Counted from the stretch's first letter, positions 1 to 6,636 are shown. The stretch: DNA of 15,451 nucleotides from an uncultured Oxalobacteraceae bacterium (GCA_946479255.1 CAMLFK010000103.1:1-15451), one strand, 5' to 3'. Notes: generated by a model from the sequence alone, not told the origin. Numbers and translations are program-made.

Positions 1-108
1 TCGGCGCAGCGGTCGGCGCAGCGGTCGGCGCAGCGGTCGGCGCAGCGGTCGGCGCAGCGGTCGGCGCGGGCGTCGGGGCCGGCGTTGGCGCGGGCGTCGG
101 CGCGCTGG
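1..108 (-). repeat. 12-bp tandem repeat coding for Thr-Ala-Ala-Pro / Thr-Pro-Ala-Pro
   Basis: Positions 1-60 are five exact copies of TCGGCGCAGCGG (plus strand). Four diverged 12-bp units follow to 108. In the lipoprotein frame on the minus strand they read as (TAAP)n, preceded by TPAP variants. The unit is a multiple of three, so copy-number change keeps the frame. The array runs off the left edge, so the total copy number is unknown. Confidence 0.95.
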
Positions 109-1306
109 TCGGCGGCTGCCCCGGCGCTTGCATCGGCACCTGGTTGACCGCGTTCCGGATCGCGTCCAGCGCAGCGCTGGTGGTCGCGGAGGCCGCCGGC
201 AGCGTGGTCAGCGCCTTGGTCGTCTGCACCAGCGTCTGCAGGGCGGCGCTGGCGCCGCCGGTCCTGGCGACGTCGTCGAGGCGGGTCACGAGAGCGTCGG
301 CCGGCGGCGGCGTAGTGCGAATCTGGTTGGCGGCGGCAATCGCGCCGATGCGCAGGGTGTCGATCGCGGTCAGGCGCGTGTCGACCTGGGCCGCGAGCGC
401 CGTCTGCAAGGCGGCGCCGGCGGCGCCCGGGTTGGCCTGCAAGATTTGGCTGACCCCGGTGAGCACGGCCGCCTCGGTCACATTGGCCAGGTCCGCCGCC
501 AGGGCGACGGTGGCCTGGATGGAGGCCGGGCTGGCGAAATATTTGGACTGGTTGCCGACGGCACCGAGCACCAGCGTCGCAGCCGACGGCAAGTTCGGCG
601 ACGAGGCCGGCAAGGCGGCCGCCTGGCGCATGATTTCCGCGCCAAGCGCGGCCGCCACGCGGCCCATGGCAGCGCCGACCGGCGCCGTGCCCACGGCGTC
701 GGCGCTGGCCAGCACTTCCATCGCCTTCTGCAGCGCCACCATCTTCTGCAGCACGGACGGATCGGTGCCGACCACGGTCAGCGGATCCTTGTCCAGCACC
801 GCCACGGACGAGGCGCCGATGATCCTGGCCAGGCTGTCGCGCGCCGCCGCGATGTTGGGCGCGGCGCCGGAACTGACCATGGCATCGATCAGGCTGCTCA
901 GCGGCGAGACCGGCACAAACGTCTTGCTGGCCGCGTCCTCCAGGATCGCGCTCATGGTTTGCCCGAACGGCTGGCCGGTCGACATGTCGACGCCGCCGGT
1001 GATGCGCAGGTGGCCGCCATTGAGCTGTGCCGGCGTGCCGTTCAAGGTCAAGCTGAAGCGGCCGCCGGTATCGGTGGTCGCCTTGGTCTCGCCGGTGTCG
1101 AACACGCCATTGTTGTTAGCGTCAAGGAAAACTGTCGCGCCATTCAAATAGCCGTCGACCACCACCCCCGTCAACGAGGTGGTGGGCGTGGGCGCGGGCG
1201 AGGGCGCCGGCGCGGCCGGATCGCCGCCGCCTCCGCAAGCGCTTAACGCCATGGCGATTGCAATGACCAGCGCCTTGCGCGGTGGTAGATAGATGTGCGA
1301 GGGCAT
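1..1306 (-). CDS. Putative lipoprotein with Ca-loop-like motif and Thr-Ala-Pro repeat tail (3' end outside window)
   Basis: The reading frame starts at ATG 1306-1304 and stays open to the window edge (435 codons seen). Residues 1-24 form a lipoprotein signal peptide: basic RK at 10-11, a hydrophobic core, then the lipobox LSAC with Cys24 as the lipidated residue. A Gly-Gly-Gly and Ala/Pro-rich spacer follows. Around residues 45-90 is a small beta-domain-like stretch (LTGVVVDGYLNGATVFLD) with D61-A-N63-N-N65-G-V-F-D69-T-G-E72, a calcium-loop-like pattern seen in Sdr/Cna-B-like modules. The middle is Ala-rich and probably helical. The C-terminal part becomes a PTPAP/TAAP repeat, typical of a flexible wall or periplasm linker. 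I do not recognise a named family. A likely role is a surface or outer-membrane-anchored protein. A GAAAGG-like ribosome site precedes the ATG. Open frames on the opposite strand here are GC-rich shadows. Confidence 0.8.
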   Translation of the reverse strand, partial: MPSHIYLPPRKALVIAIAMALSACGGGGDPAAPAPSPAPTPTTSLTGVVVDGYLNGATVFLDANNNGVFDTGETKATTDTGGRFSLTLNGTPAQLNGGHLRITGGVDMSTGQPFGQTMSAILEDAASKTFVPVSPLSSLIDAMVSSGAAPNIAAARDSLARIIGASSVAVLDKDPLTVVGTDPSVLQKMVALQKAMEVLASADAVGTAPVGAAMGRVAAALGAEIMRQAAALPASSPNLPSAATLVLGAVGNQSKYFASPASIQATVALAADLANVTEAAVLTGVSQILQANPGAAGAALQTALAAQVDTRLTAIDTLRIGAIAAANQIRTTPPPADALVTRLDDVARTGGASAALQTLVQTTKALTTLPAASATTSAALDAIRNAVNQVPMQAPGQPPTSAPTPAPTPAPTPAPTAAPTAAPTAAPTAAPTAAP

Positions 1307-1347
1307 CTGTTGCCTTTCAAAAAAACCGATAGAAAATGGGGCCGCCA

Positions 1348-1365
1348 TGAGACGTCAGCGTCTCA
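1348..1365 (-). promoter_or_regulatory. Inverted repeat in lipoprotein gene upstream region
   Basis: TGAGACG-TCAG-CGTCTCA is a perfect 7-bp inverted repeat with a 4-nt loop. Flanking CCGC and GCGG can extend the stem with a small bulge. It lies about 42 bp upstream of the lipoprotein start. On that strand a run of seven T follows just before the ribosome site. It could be a leader hairpin or an operator; the sequence alone does not decide. Confidence 0.35.
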
Positions 1366-1848
1366 GCGGACAACGCGCGCTGCGTTGAGCTAATTGTTGG
1401 GAGACTAATGAATGCGCGGCGGCCGGTGCGGCATCGGCACGGAAGGGGCACCAGGTAGGCTTGACTGAAAAAACACTGCAGATTCGATGATGGGTAGGGC
1501 GGCTTGTCTCATTTTTTCCGGCGATTGTAGTTAGGTGACATTCGAATCCCGACGCGAGGCCTTATGGTGGCCTTTTGCGTTTCCTGCCGCAGGTATTCAC
1601 AGAGAAAACATTTGTACTGTAAATATCCTGAGCAATTACGATAGCATAATGAAATTAAAAAATGGCAACCATTTACATGAAAAGATGGCCGATCCGGGCC
1701 GCCCGCAGCTTACTGTCGCAGGGTAACCACAGTTGTCGATAAGAACATTATTGACTCGCTTAGCTTGTCGGAAAAACAATGCCGCCTCGCGCCTGGCGGC
1801 ACTCTATATTCTTGGCAGTCTTTCGACATGTACGTTCTTGGCGCGGTG

Positions 1849-1854
1849 TACAAT
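1849..1854 (+). promoter_or_regulatory. Possible -10 element (TACAAT) just upstream of gluQ
   Basis: TACAAT matches the sigma70 -10 consensus at 5 of 6 positions and ends 8 bp before the gluQ ATG. No good -35 is seen at 16-18 bp; the nearest TTCGACA-like string is about 20 bp away. If it is used, transcription would start at about the ATG and give a leaderless or near-leaderless mRNA. That would fit the absence of a Shine-Dalgarno sequence. Confidence 0.3.
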
Positions 1855-1862
1855 CGCAGCCC

Positions 1863-2765
1863 ATGTCGCACAAGCCTCCCTATATCGGCCGCTTCGCCCC
1901 GTCGCCTTCCGGCCCCTTGCATGCCGGCTCGCTGGTCGCGGCCATGGCCAGCTATCTGGATGCAAAGGTCCACCACGGCCAGTGGCTGGTGCGCATCGAA
2001 GACGTGGATGAGGACCGCAGCGTCAAGGGCGCGGCCGAAGGCATGCTGGACCTGCTGCAAACGCTGGGCATGCAGTGGGATGGCGAGGTGGTGTGGCAGA
2101 GCCGCCGCAAGCACTTGTATGAAGCGGCCGCCGTGCGTATCGCCGGGCACACCTACCCATGCGGCTGCAACCGGCGCGAGATCGCCGACTCGCGCCTGGG
2201 CTTCGCGCCCGATGGCGCGGCGATTTATCCGGGCACCTGCCGCCATGGACTCGGTCCCGGCAAAACGATGCGCAGCCTGCGCGTGCGCGTGCCTGAAGCA
2301 GGTCATGATCGCATCAGCTTCACCGACCGCATGGCCGGCACCGTGACCCAGCACCTGGCCACGCAGTCGGGCGACTTTGTGTTGAAGCGCGCGGATGGTT
2401 TCTGGGCCTATCAACTGGCGGTGGTGGTCGACGACGCCGAGCAGGGCGTGACCGACGTCGTGCGCGGGGCCGACCTGCTGGACTCGACGCCACGCCAGAT
2501 CTACCTGCAGCACTTATTGACCGTGCCGACGCCGCGCTATCTGCATGTGCCGGTGGTACGCAACGCCAACGGCGAAAAGCTCTCCAAGCAGACCGGGGCC
2601 ACCGCAGTCAATCCGGCCAGCGAAGCCGAGGCGGTCGCCGTGCTGCTGGAGTCGAGCGCATTTCTCGGCCTGCCGCTGGCCAGCGCCGATTCGCTCGCCG
2701 CGTTCTGGGACGCTGCGAGCGGTGCCTGGAACGATCTCCTTTCGCGTCAGCGCTCCGACCTGTAA
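1863..2765 (+). CDS. gluQ: Glutamyl-Q tRNA(Asp) synthetase
   Basis: This 300-residue protein resembles the catalytic half of glutamyl-tRNA synthetase and lacks the anticodon-binding domain. Enzymes of this family activate glutamate and attach it to the queuosine base at position 34 of tRNA(Asp), in the cytosol. Seen: the opening YIGRFAPSPSGPLHAGS (residues 7-23, the HIGH-type ATP site), WLVRIEDVDEDR, the zinc ligand set C100-x-C102, Y122 and C126, WAYQLAVVVDD, the GVTDVVRGADLL block and the KMSKS-type KLSKQ at 239-243. Length is normal. I chose ATG 1863 because the conserved N-terminus begins there. The in-frame ATG at 1779 would add 28 residues unlike the family. The upstream sequence has no clear ribosome site. 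The 3' end overlaps the convergent small gene by 19 bp. Confidence 0.96.
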   Translation: MSHKPPYIGRFAPSPSGPLHAGSLVAAMASYLDAKVHHGQWLVRIEDVDEDRSVKGAAEGMLDLLQTLGMQWDGEVVWQSRRKHLYEAAAVRIAGHTYPCGCNRREIADSRLGFAPDGAAIYPGTCRHGLGPGKTMRSLRVRVPEAGHDRISFTDRMAGTVTQHLATQSGDFVLKRADGFWAYQLAVVVDDAEQGVTDVVRGADLLDSTPRQIYLQHLLTVPTPRYLHVPVVRNANGEKLSKQTGATAVNPASEAEAVAVLLESSAFLGLPLASADSLAAFWDAASGAWNDLLSRQRSDL

Positions 2766-3043
2766 GAGTGCAGGTCGAAGACCATCTTGCCGCCTTCTAG
2801 TTCGCAGGTCCCCCGCATCACTTCTCCCTTGCTGATTTCAAAGCGCAGCGAGCTGCCGGGTTCCTTGCCGGCGCAAGCCTGGTGTACCTTGGCCGGAATC
2901 TCTGGCGGCGGCGGTGGGGCAGGGGGAGCCGGCGGCGCCGGCGGCATTGGTGGCAGGTGGCCGCATTGGCAGTCGTGCGCGGCACTGGTTCCGGACACGG
3001 CGGATAGAAAGGCAAACAGCAGGGCGGGCAAAATCGTCTTCAT
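2747..3043 (-). CDS. Small secreted Pro-rich, Cys/His-containing protein of unknown function
   Basis: This is a 98-residue protein with a Sec signal peptide (cleavage expected near SAA22). The mature N-terminus is short and rich in Cys and His (HDCQCGH, C25, C27, H23, H29). A proline run follows at 31-50 (PPMPPAPPAP then PAPPPPPE). The C-terminal part holds VHQACAGK (C57) and MRGTC (C80), followed by a LEGGKMVF strand. The C57/C80 pair probably forms a periplasmic disulfide. The pattern A-C-A-G-K...G-T-C recalls small secreted proteins seen in related bacteria, but I cannot name a family. GAGGAG sits 7 bp before the ATG. It lies 70 bp downstream of the response regulator on the same strand, so it may be part of that operon or a target of it. 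Its proline run resembles the one in the sensor domain of the nearby kinase. Confidence 0.8.
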   Translation of the reverse strand: MKTILPALLFAFLSAVSGTSAAHDCQCGHLPPMPPAPPAPPAPPPPPEIPAKVHQACAGKEPGSSLRFEISKGEVMRGTCELEGGKMVFDLHSYRSER

Positions 3044-3062
3044 GGTTTTTCTCCTCGGGTGA

Positions 3063-3092
3063 TTGAACAGGCAAGGCTATCTTGCGGTTCAA
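3063..3092 (-). promoter_or_regulatory. Hairpin between response-regulator gene and small secreted-protein gene
   Basis: TTGAAC (3063-3068) pairs with GTTCAA (3087-3092), and GCAAG (3071-3075) pairs with CTTGC (3081-3085), leaving a 5-nt loop and a small internal loop. No T-run follows on the minus strand, so it is not a standard terminator. It could be a processing or partial-attenuation hairpin that sets unequal expression of the two genes. Confidence 0.4.
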
Positions 3093-3113
3093 CTGTGGAG
3101 AAAATATGGAGAC

Positions 3114-3770
3114 CTACAGGTCGAGCCGGTAACCCAGGCCGTACACCGAGGCGATCGCATCCACCTCGGGCAACACGGCGGCGATCTTGCGCCGTAGGTT
3201 CTTGATGTGGCTGTCGATGGCACGGTCGGTCACGTCCAGGCTGTCGTGGCGCGCCACGTCGAGCAGCTGGGCGCGTGAAAACACCTGGCCGGGCCGGCGT
3301 GCCATGGCCGCCAGCAGATGGAATTCGGTCGGCGTGAGCACCAGCGGCATGCCCAAGACATGGATGCGCTGCGCCGCCGCATCGACTTGCAGCTTGGGCG
3401 CGTTGGGTCCTGCGCGCCGCAGGATCGCCTTGATGCGCGCCATCAGCTCGCGCGGGCTGAAGGGTTTGCACAGATAGTCGTCGGCGCCGCTTTCCAGGCC
3501 CATCAGGCGGTCGATCTCTTCGACCCGCGCCGTCACCATGATGACCGGCACATCGGAAAACGCGCGCACACGGCGGCACAGGGTCAGGCCATCCAGGCCG
3601 GGCAGCATCAGGTCCAGTACGATCAGCGCCGGCGCATTCGCTTCAATCGCTGCCAGCGCGTCGGCGCCATTGCCGAACAGCGCGGGCAGGTAGCCGGCGG
3701 CGCGCGCGTAGTCGGCGATCACTGCGGCCAGGTCCGGTTCGTCCTCGACGATGAAGATGGTCTGGCTCAT
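3114..3770 (-). CDS. baeR: OmpR/PhoB-family response regulator, BaeR-like
   Basis: This 218-residue protein has the two-domain layout of OmpR-type regulators. The receiver domain (about 1-120) shows the acidic pocket E9-D10, phospho-acceptor D53 (in VLDLMLPGLDG), T80 and K102 (in CKPFSPREL). A winged-helix DNA-binding domain (about 128-218) follows, with LTPTEFHLLAAMARRPGQVF, the recognition-helix segment DRAIDSHIKNLRRKI and the final YGLGYRLDL. It should dimerise on phosphorylation and bind promoter DNA. Its ATG overlaps the stop of the kinase gene (ATGA, 3767-3770), so the two are translationally coupled and form a cognate pair. The BaeR name rests on the overall pattern and on the strong BaeS likeness of the partner. 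The stimulus may differ from that in enterics. Confidence 0.9.
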   Translation of the reverse strand: MSQTIFIVEDEPDLAAVIADYARAAGYLPALFGNGADALAAIEANAPALIVLDLMLPGLDGLTLCRRVRAFSDVPVIMVTARVEEIDRLMGLESGADDYLCKPFSPRELMARIKAILRRAGPNAPKLQVDAAAQRIHVLGMPLVLTPTEFHLLAAMARRPGQVFSRAQLLDVARHDSLDVTDRAIDSHIKNLRRKIAAVLPEVDAIASVYGLGYRLDL

Positions 3771-5239
3771 GCGCGCGCCAATGGTAGTCGCAACGTGACT
3801 CGCAGGCCGCCCAGCGGCGCTCCGTCAAAGCGCATGCTGCCGCCGTGCGCCTCAACGATGCGCATGCACAGCGCCAGCCCCAGTCCGGCGCCGCCGAAGT
3901 CGCGGCTGCGCGAGCCTTCCACCCGGTAGAAGCGCTGGCCCAGTTGCGCCAGCGCGTCCGGCGCCACGCCGGGAGCCGAGTCCTCGATGACGAGTGCCAG
4001 CATGCCGCCGTCCACGCTGGCGCGCAGGCTGACCTGGCCGGGCGCGCTGGTGTAGCGCACGCTGTTCTCGAACAGGTTCGACAGCACCTGGCGCAGGCGG
4101 TCCGGATCGGCCGCTACCCGTGCGGCACCGGGCGCGCTGCCGATCTCCAGGGTCAGCCCGGCGGCGTCGAACTTGTGGCGGAAGGCGTCGGCGGCCTCCG
4201 TCGCCAGCTGCCATGCGTCCACAGTCTGCAAGCGCAGGTCCAGCTGGCCGATGTCGGCCTGCGCCAGCGCGTACAGTTCGTCGATCAGTTTGTTCAGGGC
4301 CAGCACCTGGCGCAGCATCGCTGCCAGATGGTCGGGACTGGCGCCGCGCACGCCATCCTGGATCGCTTCCAGCTGGGCGCGCAGGACCGACAGCGGCGTG
4401 CGCAGTTCGTGCGAGGTGTCGGCTACCCACTGGCGGCGCGCCGCTTCCATCTGTCCCAGCTTCTCTGCCATCTGGTTGAAGCGCTGCGCCAGCTCGCCCA
4501 GTTCGTCGCTGCGCCTGTCCTCCAGGCGCGTGTCGTAGCGGCCGTCGGCCAGCGCGCGTGCGCCGTCCGCCAGCTTCTGGATTGGTTTACGGAAGTGGGC
4601 CGCCAGCAGCATGGCGGCGAGCGCGCTCAAGGCCACGCTGATGGCGACGATCAGCAGCAGGCTGTCGCCGATCCGTTCGAGGAAGGCGCTGGCCATCGCA
4701 TCGCTCGGCCGGCTCGCCTGCACCACGGCCAGATAGCCGATCGTGCGGCCGTCGACTCGTAGCTCGCGGCGCGCAAGGGCTTCGCCACCGAGGCGCCGGC
4801 CGGCCAGATAACGCCCGCCCGCGTCCATCAGGGCGATGCGGTTCTGGAGGCTCAGGAGGTCGACTTCGGCAGTCTGCTGGATCCGAGGCGGCGGCAGGGG
4901 GGGCAGCACAGTCTGGCCTGGCAGCGCAGGGGGAGGTGGCGGGGCGGGCGGCGCCGGCGGCAGCGGTATGCGCTGGCTTTGAAGGCGCATCAGTTCATTG
5001 GGGATCCAGGCATGCCGTGCGCCTGCGTCAGGCGGCAGGAAGGTCCATCCGGCCTTGCTGGCGTACTGCTGGGTGATGTTCTGGGAAAGCTGTTCCAGGC
5101 GGTCCAGTTCGATCTCGACGGCGTAGGCGGAGAAACTGGCCATCAGGTTCTGGCGCATCAGGGCGATGCCGGTGGCGGCCACGGCAAGGATCGCCAGCAG
5201 GACGGCGGCGAACAGACGGTGACCGATGGATAATTTCAA
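3767..5239 (-). CDS. baeS: BaeS-like sensor histidine kinase with Pro-rich periplasmic domain, TTG start
   Basis: A 490-residue membrane kinase. TM1 is at about 8-28. The periplasmic sensor region (about 29-190) contains a proline-rich stretch at 92-119 (PLPPAPPAPPPPPALPG, then LPPLPPPRI). TM2 is at about 192-214 and HAMP at about 215-265. HisKA carries the phospho-acceptor H277 in DTSHELRTPLSVLRAQLEAI. The ATPase domain shows the N-box N388-LFENSVRYT, G1 box DSAPGV (420-425), F box FYRVEGSRSRDF and G2 box GGAGLGLAL. The G1 variant DSAPGV with the EGSRSR string matches E. coli BaeS as I know it. BaeS senses envelope stress and phosphorylates BaeR. The start is TTG 5239-5237: an in-frame stop lies 27 bp upstream with no ATG between, and TM1 begins just after. 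No strong ribosome site is visible, so expression is probably low. Confidence 0.9.
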   Translation of the reverse strand: MKLSIGHRLFAAVLLAILAVAATGIALMRQNLMASFSAYAVEIELDRLEQLSQNITQQYASKAGWTFLPPDAGARHAWIPNELMRLQSQRIPLPPAPPAPPPPPALPGQTVLPPLPPPRIQQTAEVDLLSLQNRIALMDAGGRYLAGRRLGGEALARRELRVDGRTIGYLAVVQASRPSDAMASAFLERIGDSLLLIVAISVALSALAAMLLAAHFRKPIQKLADGARALADGRYDTRLEDRRSDELGELAQRFNQMAEKLGQMEAARRQWVADTSHELRTPLSVLRAQLEAIQDGVRGASPDHLAAMLRQVLALNKLIDELYALAQADIGQLDLRLQTVDAWQLATEAADAFRHKFDAAGLTLEIGSAPGAARVAADPDRLRQVLSNLFENSVRYTSAPGQVSLRASVDGGMLALVIEDSAPGVAPDALAQLGQRFYRVEGSRSRDFGGAGLGLALCMRIVEAHGGSMRFDGAPLGGLRVTLRLPLARA

Positions 5240-5251
5240 GGGGTGGCTGAA

Positions 5252-5272
5252 TTGTGATCTGGAAAATCACAA
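5252..5272. promoter_or_regulatory. Perfect inverted repeat upstream of the sensor-kinase gene
   Basis: TTGTGAT-N7-ATCACAA is a perfect 7-bp inverted repeat, 12 bp upstream of the kinase TTG start. It is a candidate operator, for example for autoregulation by the BaeR-like protein, or an RNA hairpin that limits translation. It resembles a CRP half-site pair, but the spacing between TGTGA and TCACA is 9 bp rather than 6. Confidence 0.45.
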
Positions 5273-5284
5273 GTGTAGCCGAAA

Positions 5285-5314
5285 CGTGCCGCGCATCAGG
5301 CGATATGCGGCACG
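5285..5314 (-). terminator. Probable intrinsic terminator of the CHRD/PEP-CTERM gene
   Basis: CGTGCCGC (5285-5292) and GCGGCACG (5307-5314) form a perfect 8-bp GC-rich stem with a 14-nt loop. It starts 9 bp after the stop codon of the gene at 5324-5917. On the minus strand only TTTC follows, so termination is likely but may be partial. It separates this gene from the downstream kinase operon. Confidence 0.55.
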
Positions 5315-5323
5315 GACAGTCTG

Positions 5324-5917
5324 TTACGACTTTGCCTGCTTTCGGCGTGCAGCGAAGCCGACACCGGCCAGGCCGATGGCCAGCATGGCGTAGGTCGATG
5401 GCTCAGGCACTGGCATGGCGACCAGGAAGCCGCGGATCTCACCGCCCGGATACAGGTTGGTGTGGATGTTCAGGTAGGCTTGATTGTTGGTGATCCCGGC
5501 CAGCAGCGCATCGCGTGCCAGGTCAGCCGTGCCACCTGCCGCAGTGAGGAAGGCACCGCCGTAGGTGGCGGTATCGAGCAGGTTGAAGGTGATGGCATAG
5601 TCGCCGGATTTCACGCCCAGGGGGAAGCCGTCGAACGGTGTTGCGACGCCTGCGGCACCGGCAAACGGCGCGGCGGTGCAGCAGTGGATGTGTGCATCGG
5701 TGGTGTTGCCGAGCAGATCCTGGAAGGGCGAGTAAATCGACATGGTATTGCCGACGTCGTCGATGACGATGGTGGCAATGCTAAAACCCGGCGATGCCAC
5801 TGGAGTGGCTTCACTAGGCCCGCTGGATACCGCGCGGTAGGTAGTGGTTGCAGCAAATGCCGAACTGGCGGCGAGCAGGCCCGCAGCGAGCGCCAGCGAC
5901 GAGACGATCCGTTTCAT
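5324..5917 (-). CDS. CHRD-domain protein with PEP-CTERM sorting signal
   Basis: This 197-residue protein starts at ATG 5917-5915, preceded by GGGAG at a good distance. A longer GTG-initiated frame to 5968 adds residues ahead of an obvious signal peptide and was set aside. Residues 1-23 are a Sec signal peptide ending AFA. Residues about 25-165 fit a CHRD domain: YRAVSSGPSEATPVASPG, DAHIHCCTAAPF with adjacent Cys79-Cys80, and AYLNIHTNLYPGGEIRGFL at the end. The tail is a PEP-CTERM signal: VPEPSTYAM (170-178), a hydrophobic helix, then RRKQAKS. In this family the tail is recognised by an exosortase, cleaved, and the protein is exported to the surface or extracellular matrix. No exosortase or polysaccharide gene is in the window, so it is an orphan substrate. 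The function of CHRD in bacteria is not established. Confidence 0.92.
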   Translation of the reverse strand: MKRIVSSLALAAGLLAASSAFAATTTYRAVSSGPSEATPVASPGFSIATIVIDDVGNTMSIYSPFQDLLGNTTDAHIHCCTAAPFAGAAGVATPFDGFPLGVKSGDYAITFNLLDTATYGGAFLTAAGGTADLARDALLAGITNNQAYLNIHTNLYPGGEIRGFLVAMPVPEPSTYAMLAIGLAGVGFAARRKQAKS

Positions 5918-6072
5918 TATTGTTTCTCCCAAAGCAGTTATTGCGAAGCGAAATCGAAAAATGACCAATGTGTTGCGTTGGCATTACAACATCATTTTTT
6001 CTATTCGCGGCACACGCTACGGCTAGGAAATTATTGTCGCGTTTGTGGTGCGATTTGATGCCGAAAAGTTAA
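5918..6072. other. Upstream region of the CHRD/PEP-CTERM gene
   Basis: This 155-bp AT-richer gap must hold the promoter of the CHRD/PEP-CTERM gene and the end of the yetF-like transcript. I see no clear -35/-10 pair, sigma54 site or terminator in it. Confidence 0.5.
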
Positions 6073-6537
6073 CTATTGGCGCTTTTTCTGTATGGTGATC
6101 TGGCCATTCGGTTCGAGGAACATGCACTCGACGTCTTCGAGTTTGCAGTCGTTCTCGCGCAGCGCGGTTTCGACTTCCGACTCGGACAACTTGCAGCTGC
6201 GCATCACTTCCTTGAACAGTTCGCCGTTACGGGCCAGCAGGACCGGCGTGCCTTCCAGAAGGTCCGACATCTTGCGGCTGCGCGAGGACAGCAGGGCGGC
6301 GGCGATGTTCAGGCCGACCATGGTGGCGGCGATAATCAGGCCGCCGACAAGCGACTGATCGCCGCCGGTCAGCGAGTTGGAAACCGCCTCGCTGAGCAGC
6401 ATGACGACCAGCAGGTCGAACGGGGTGAACTGGCCGATGGTGCGCCGTCCGGACACCCGCACCATGACCATCAACACAATATAGATGATGGCGCCACGCG
6501 CGATGAATTCCCACCATGGTAGGTCCATGTCGAACAT
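6073..6537 (-). CDS. YetF/DUF421-family membrane protein
   Basis: The product has 154 residues. Three hydrophobic segments fill the N-terminal half (about 10-28, 40-58, 62-84), including the family string MVRVSGRRTIGQFTPFDLLVV and LLSEAVSNSLTGGD. A soluble domain (about 88-154) follows, with KMSDLLEGTPVLLARNGELF, the LSESEVETALREND helix and VECMFLEPNGQITI. This layout matches YetF/DUF421 proteins, inner-membrane proteins whose C-terminal domain faces the cytosol. Their biochemical role is unclear; in spore formers relatives influence germination. ATG 6537 is preceded by GAGGAG about 9 bp upstream. It lies downstream of piuC with a 99-bp gap and a small hairpin, so it is probably its own unit. 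A TACAAT in that gap may be its -10. No terminator is seen after its stop. Confidence 0.9.
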   Translation of the reverse strand: MFDMDLPWWEFIARGAIIYIVLMVMVRVSGRRTIGQFTPFDLLVVMLLSEAVSNSLTGGDQSLVGGLIIAATMVGLNIAAALLSSRSRKMSDLLEGTPVLLARNGELFKEVMRSCKLSESEVETALRENDCKLEDVECMFLEPNGQITIQKKRQ

Positions 6538-6608
6538 GCCGGTCTCCTCGCCGCTAATCGAATCAAGCGGATCGTGACCGATTGTAATGAAAACAGGGAA
6601 AACGCGGT

Positions 6609-6627
6609 TTCAGCAGTGCGTGCTGAA
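6609..6627 (-). terminator. Weak terminator-like hairpin after piuC
   Basis: TTCAGCA-GTGCG-TGCTGAA is a perfect 7-bp stem with a 5-nt loop, 9 bp beyond the piuC stop. On the minus strand the stem is followed by ACCGCG and then TTTT, a displaced and weak T-tract. It is likely a partial terminator between piuC and the YetF-like gene. Confidence 0.4.
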
Positions 6628-6636
6628 GGGCGGGTC

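Larger units (their letters stand above)
1307..1862. other. Intergenic region between divergent lipoprotein gene and gluQ
   Basis: This 556-bp gap holds the upstream regions of two divergent genes. I see no convincing gene in it. A 63-codon GTG-initiated frame at 1535-1726 has no ribosome site and no recognisable product. Roughly 1590-1690 is clearly more AT-rich than its surroundings. A TTGACT (1751-1756), 18 bp, AACAAT (1775-1780) pair is a weak promoter candidate facing gluQ. No confident promoter is seen for the lipoprotein gene. Confidence 0.6.

Noticed and set aside
1..108. CRISPR-like array
   Set aside because: The repeats are 12 bp, adjacent with no spacers, and code for a Thr-Ala-Pro linker.
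128..1246. Two long plus-strand frames over the lipoprotein region
   Set aside because: The minus frame has a start, lipobox and sensible composition. The plus frames are Arg/Gly- or Ala-rich shadows.
1535..1726. A 63-codon GTG-started frame in the intergenic region
   Set aside because: It has no ribosome site, no signal or domain, and spans the AT-rich non-coding stretch.
1779..1862. Upstream ATG extending gluQ by 28 residues
   Set aside because: The extra residues do not resemble the family, whose N-terminus starts just before the YIGRFAPSPSG motif.
1710..2513. A 267-codon minus-strand frame
   Set aside because: It is antisense to gluQ, whose catalytic and zinc motifs are intact.
5252..5272. 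CRP binding site upstream of the kinase gene
   Set aside because: TGTGA and TCACA are present but are 9 bp apart instead of 6, so the half-sites would be out of register for CRP.
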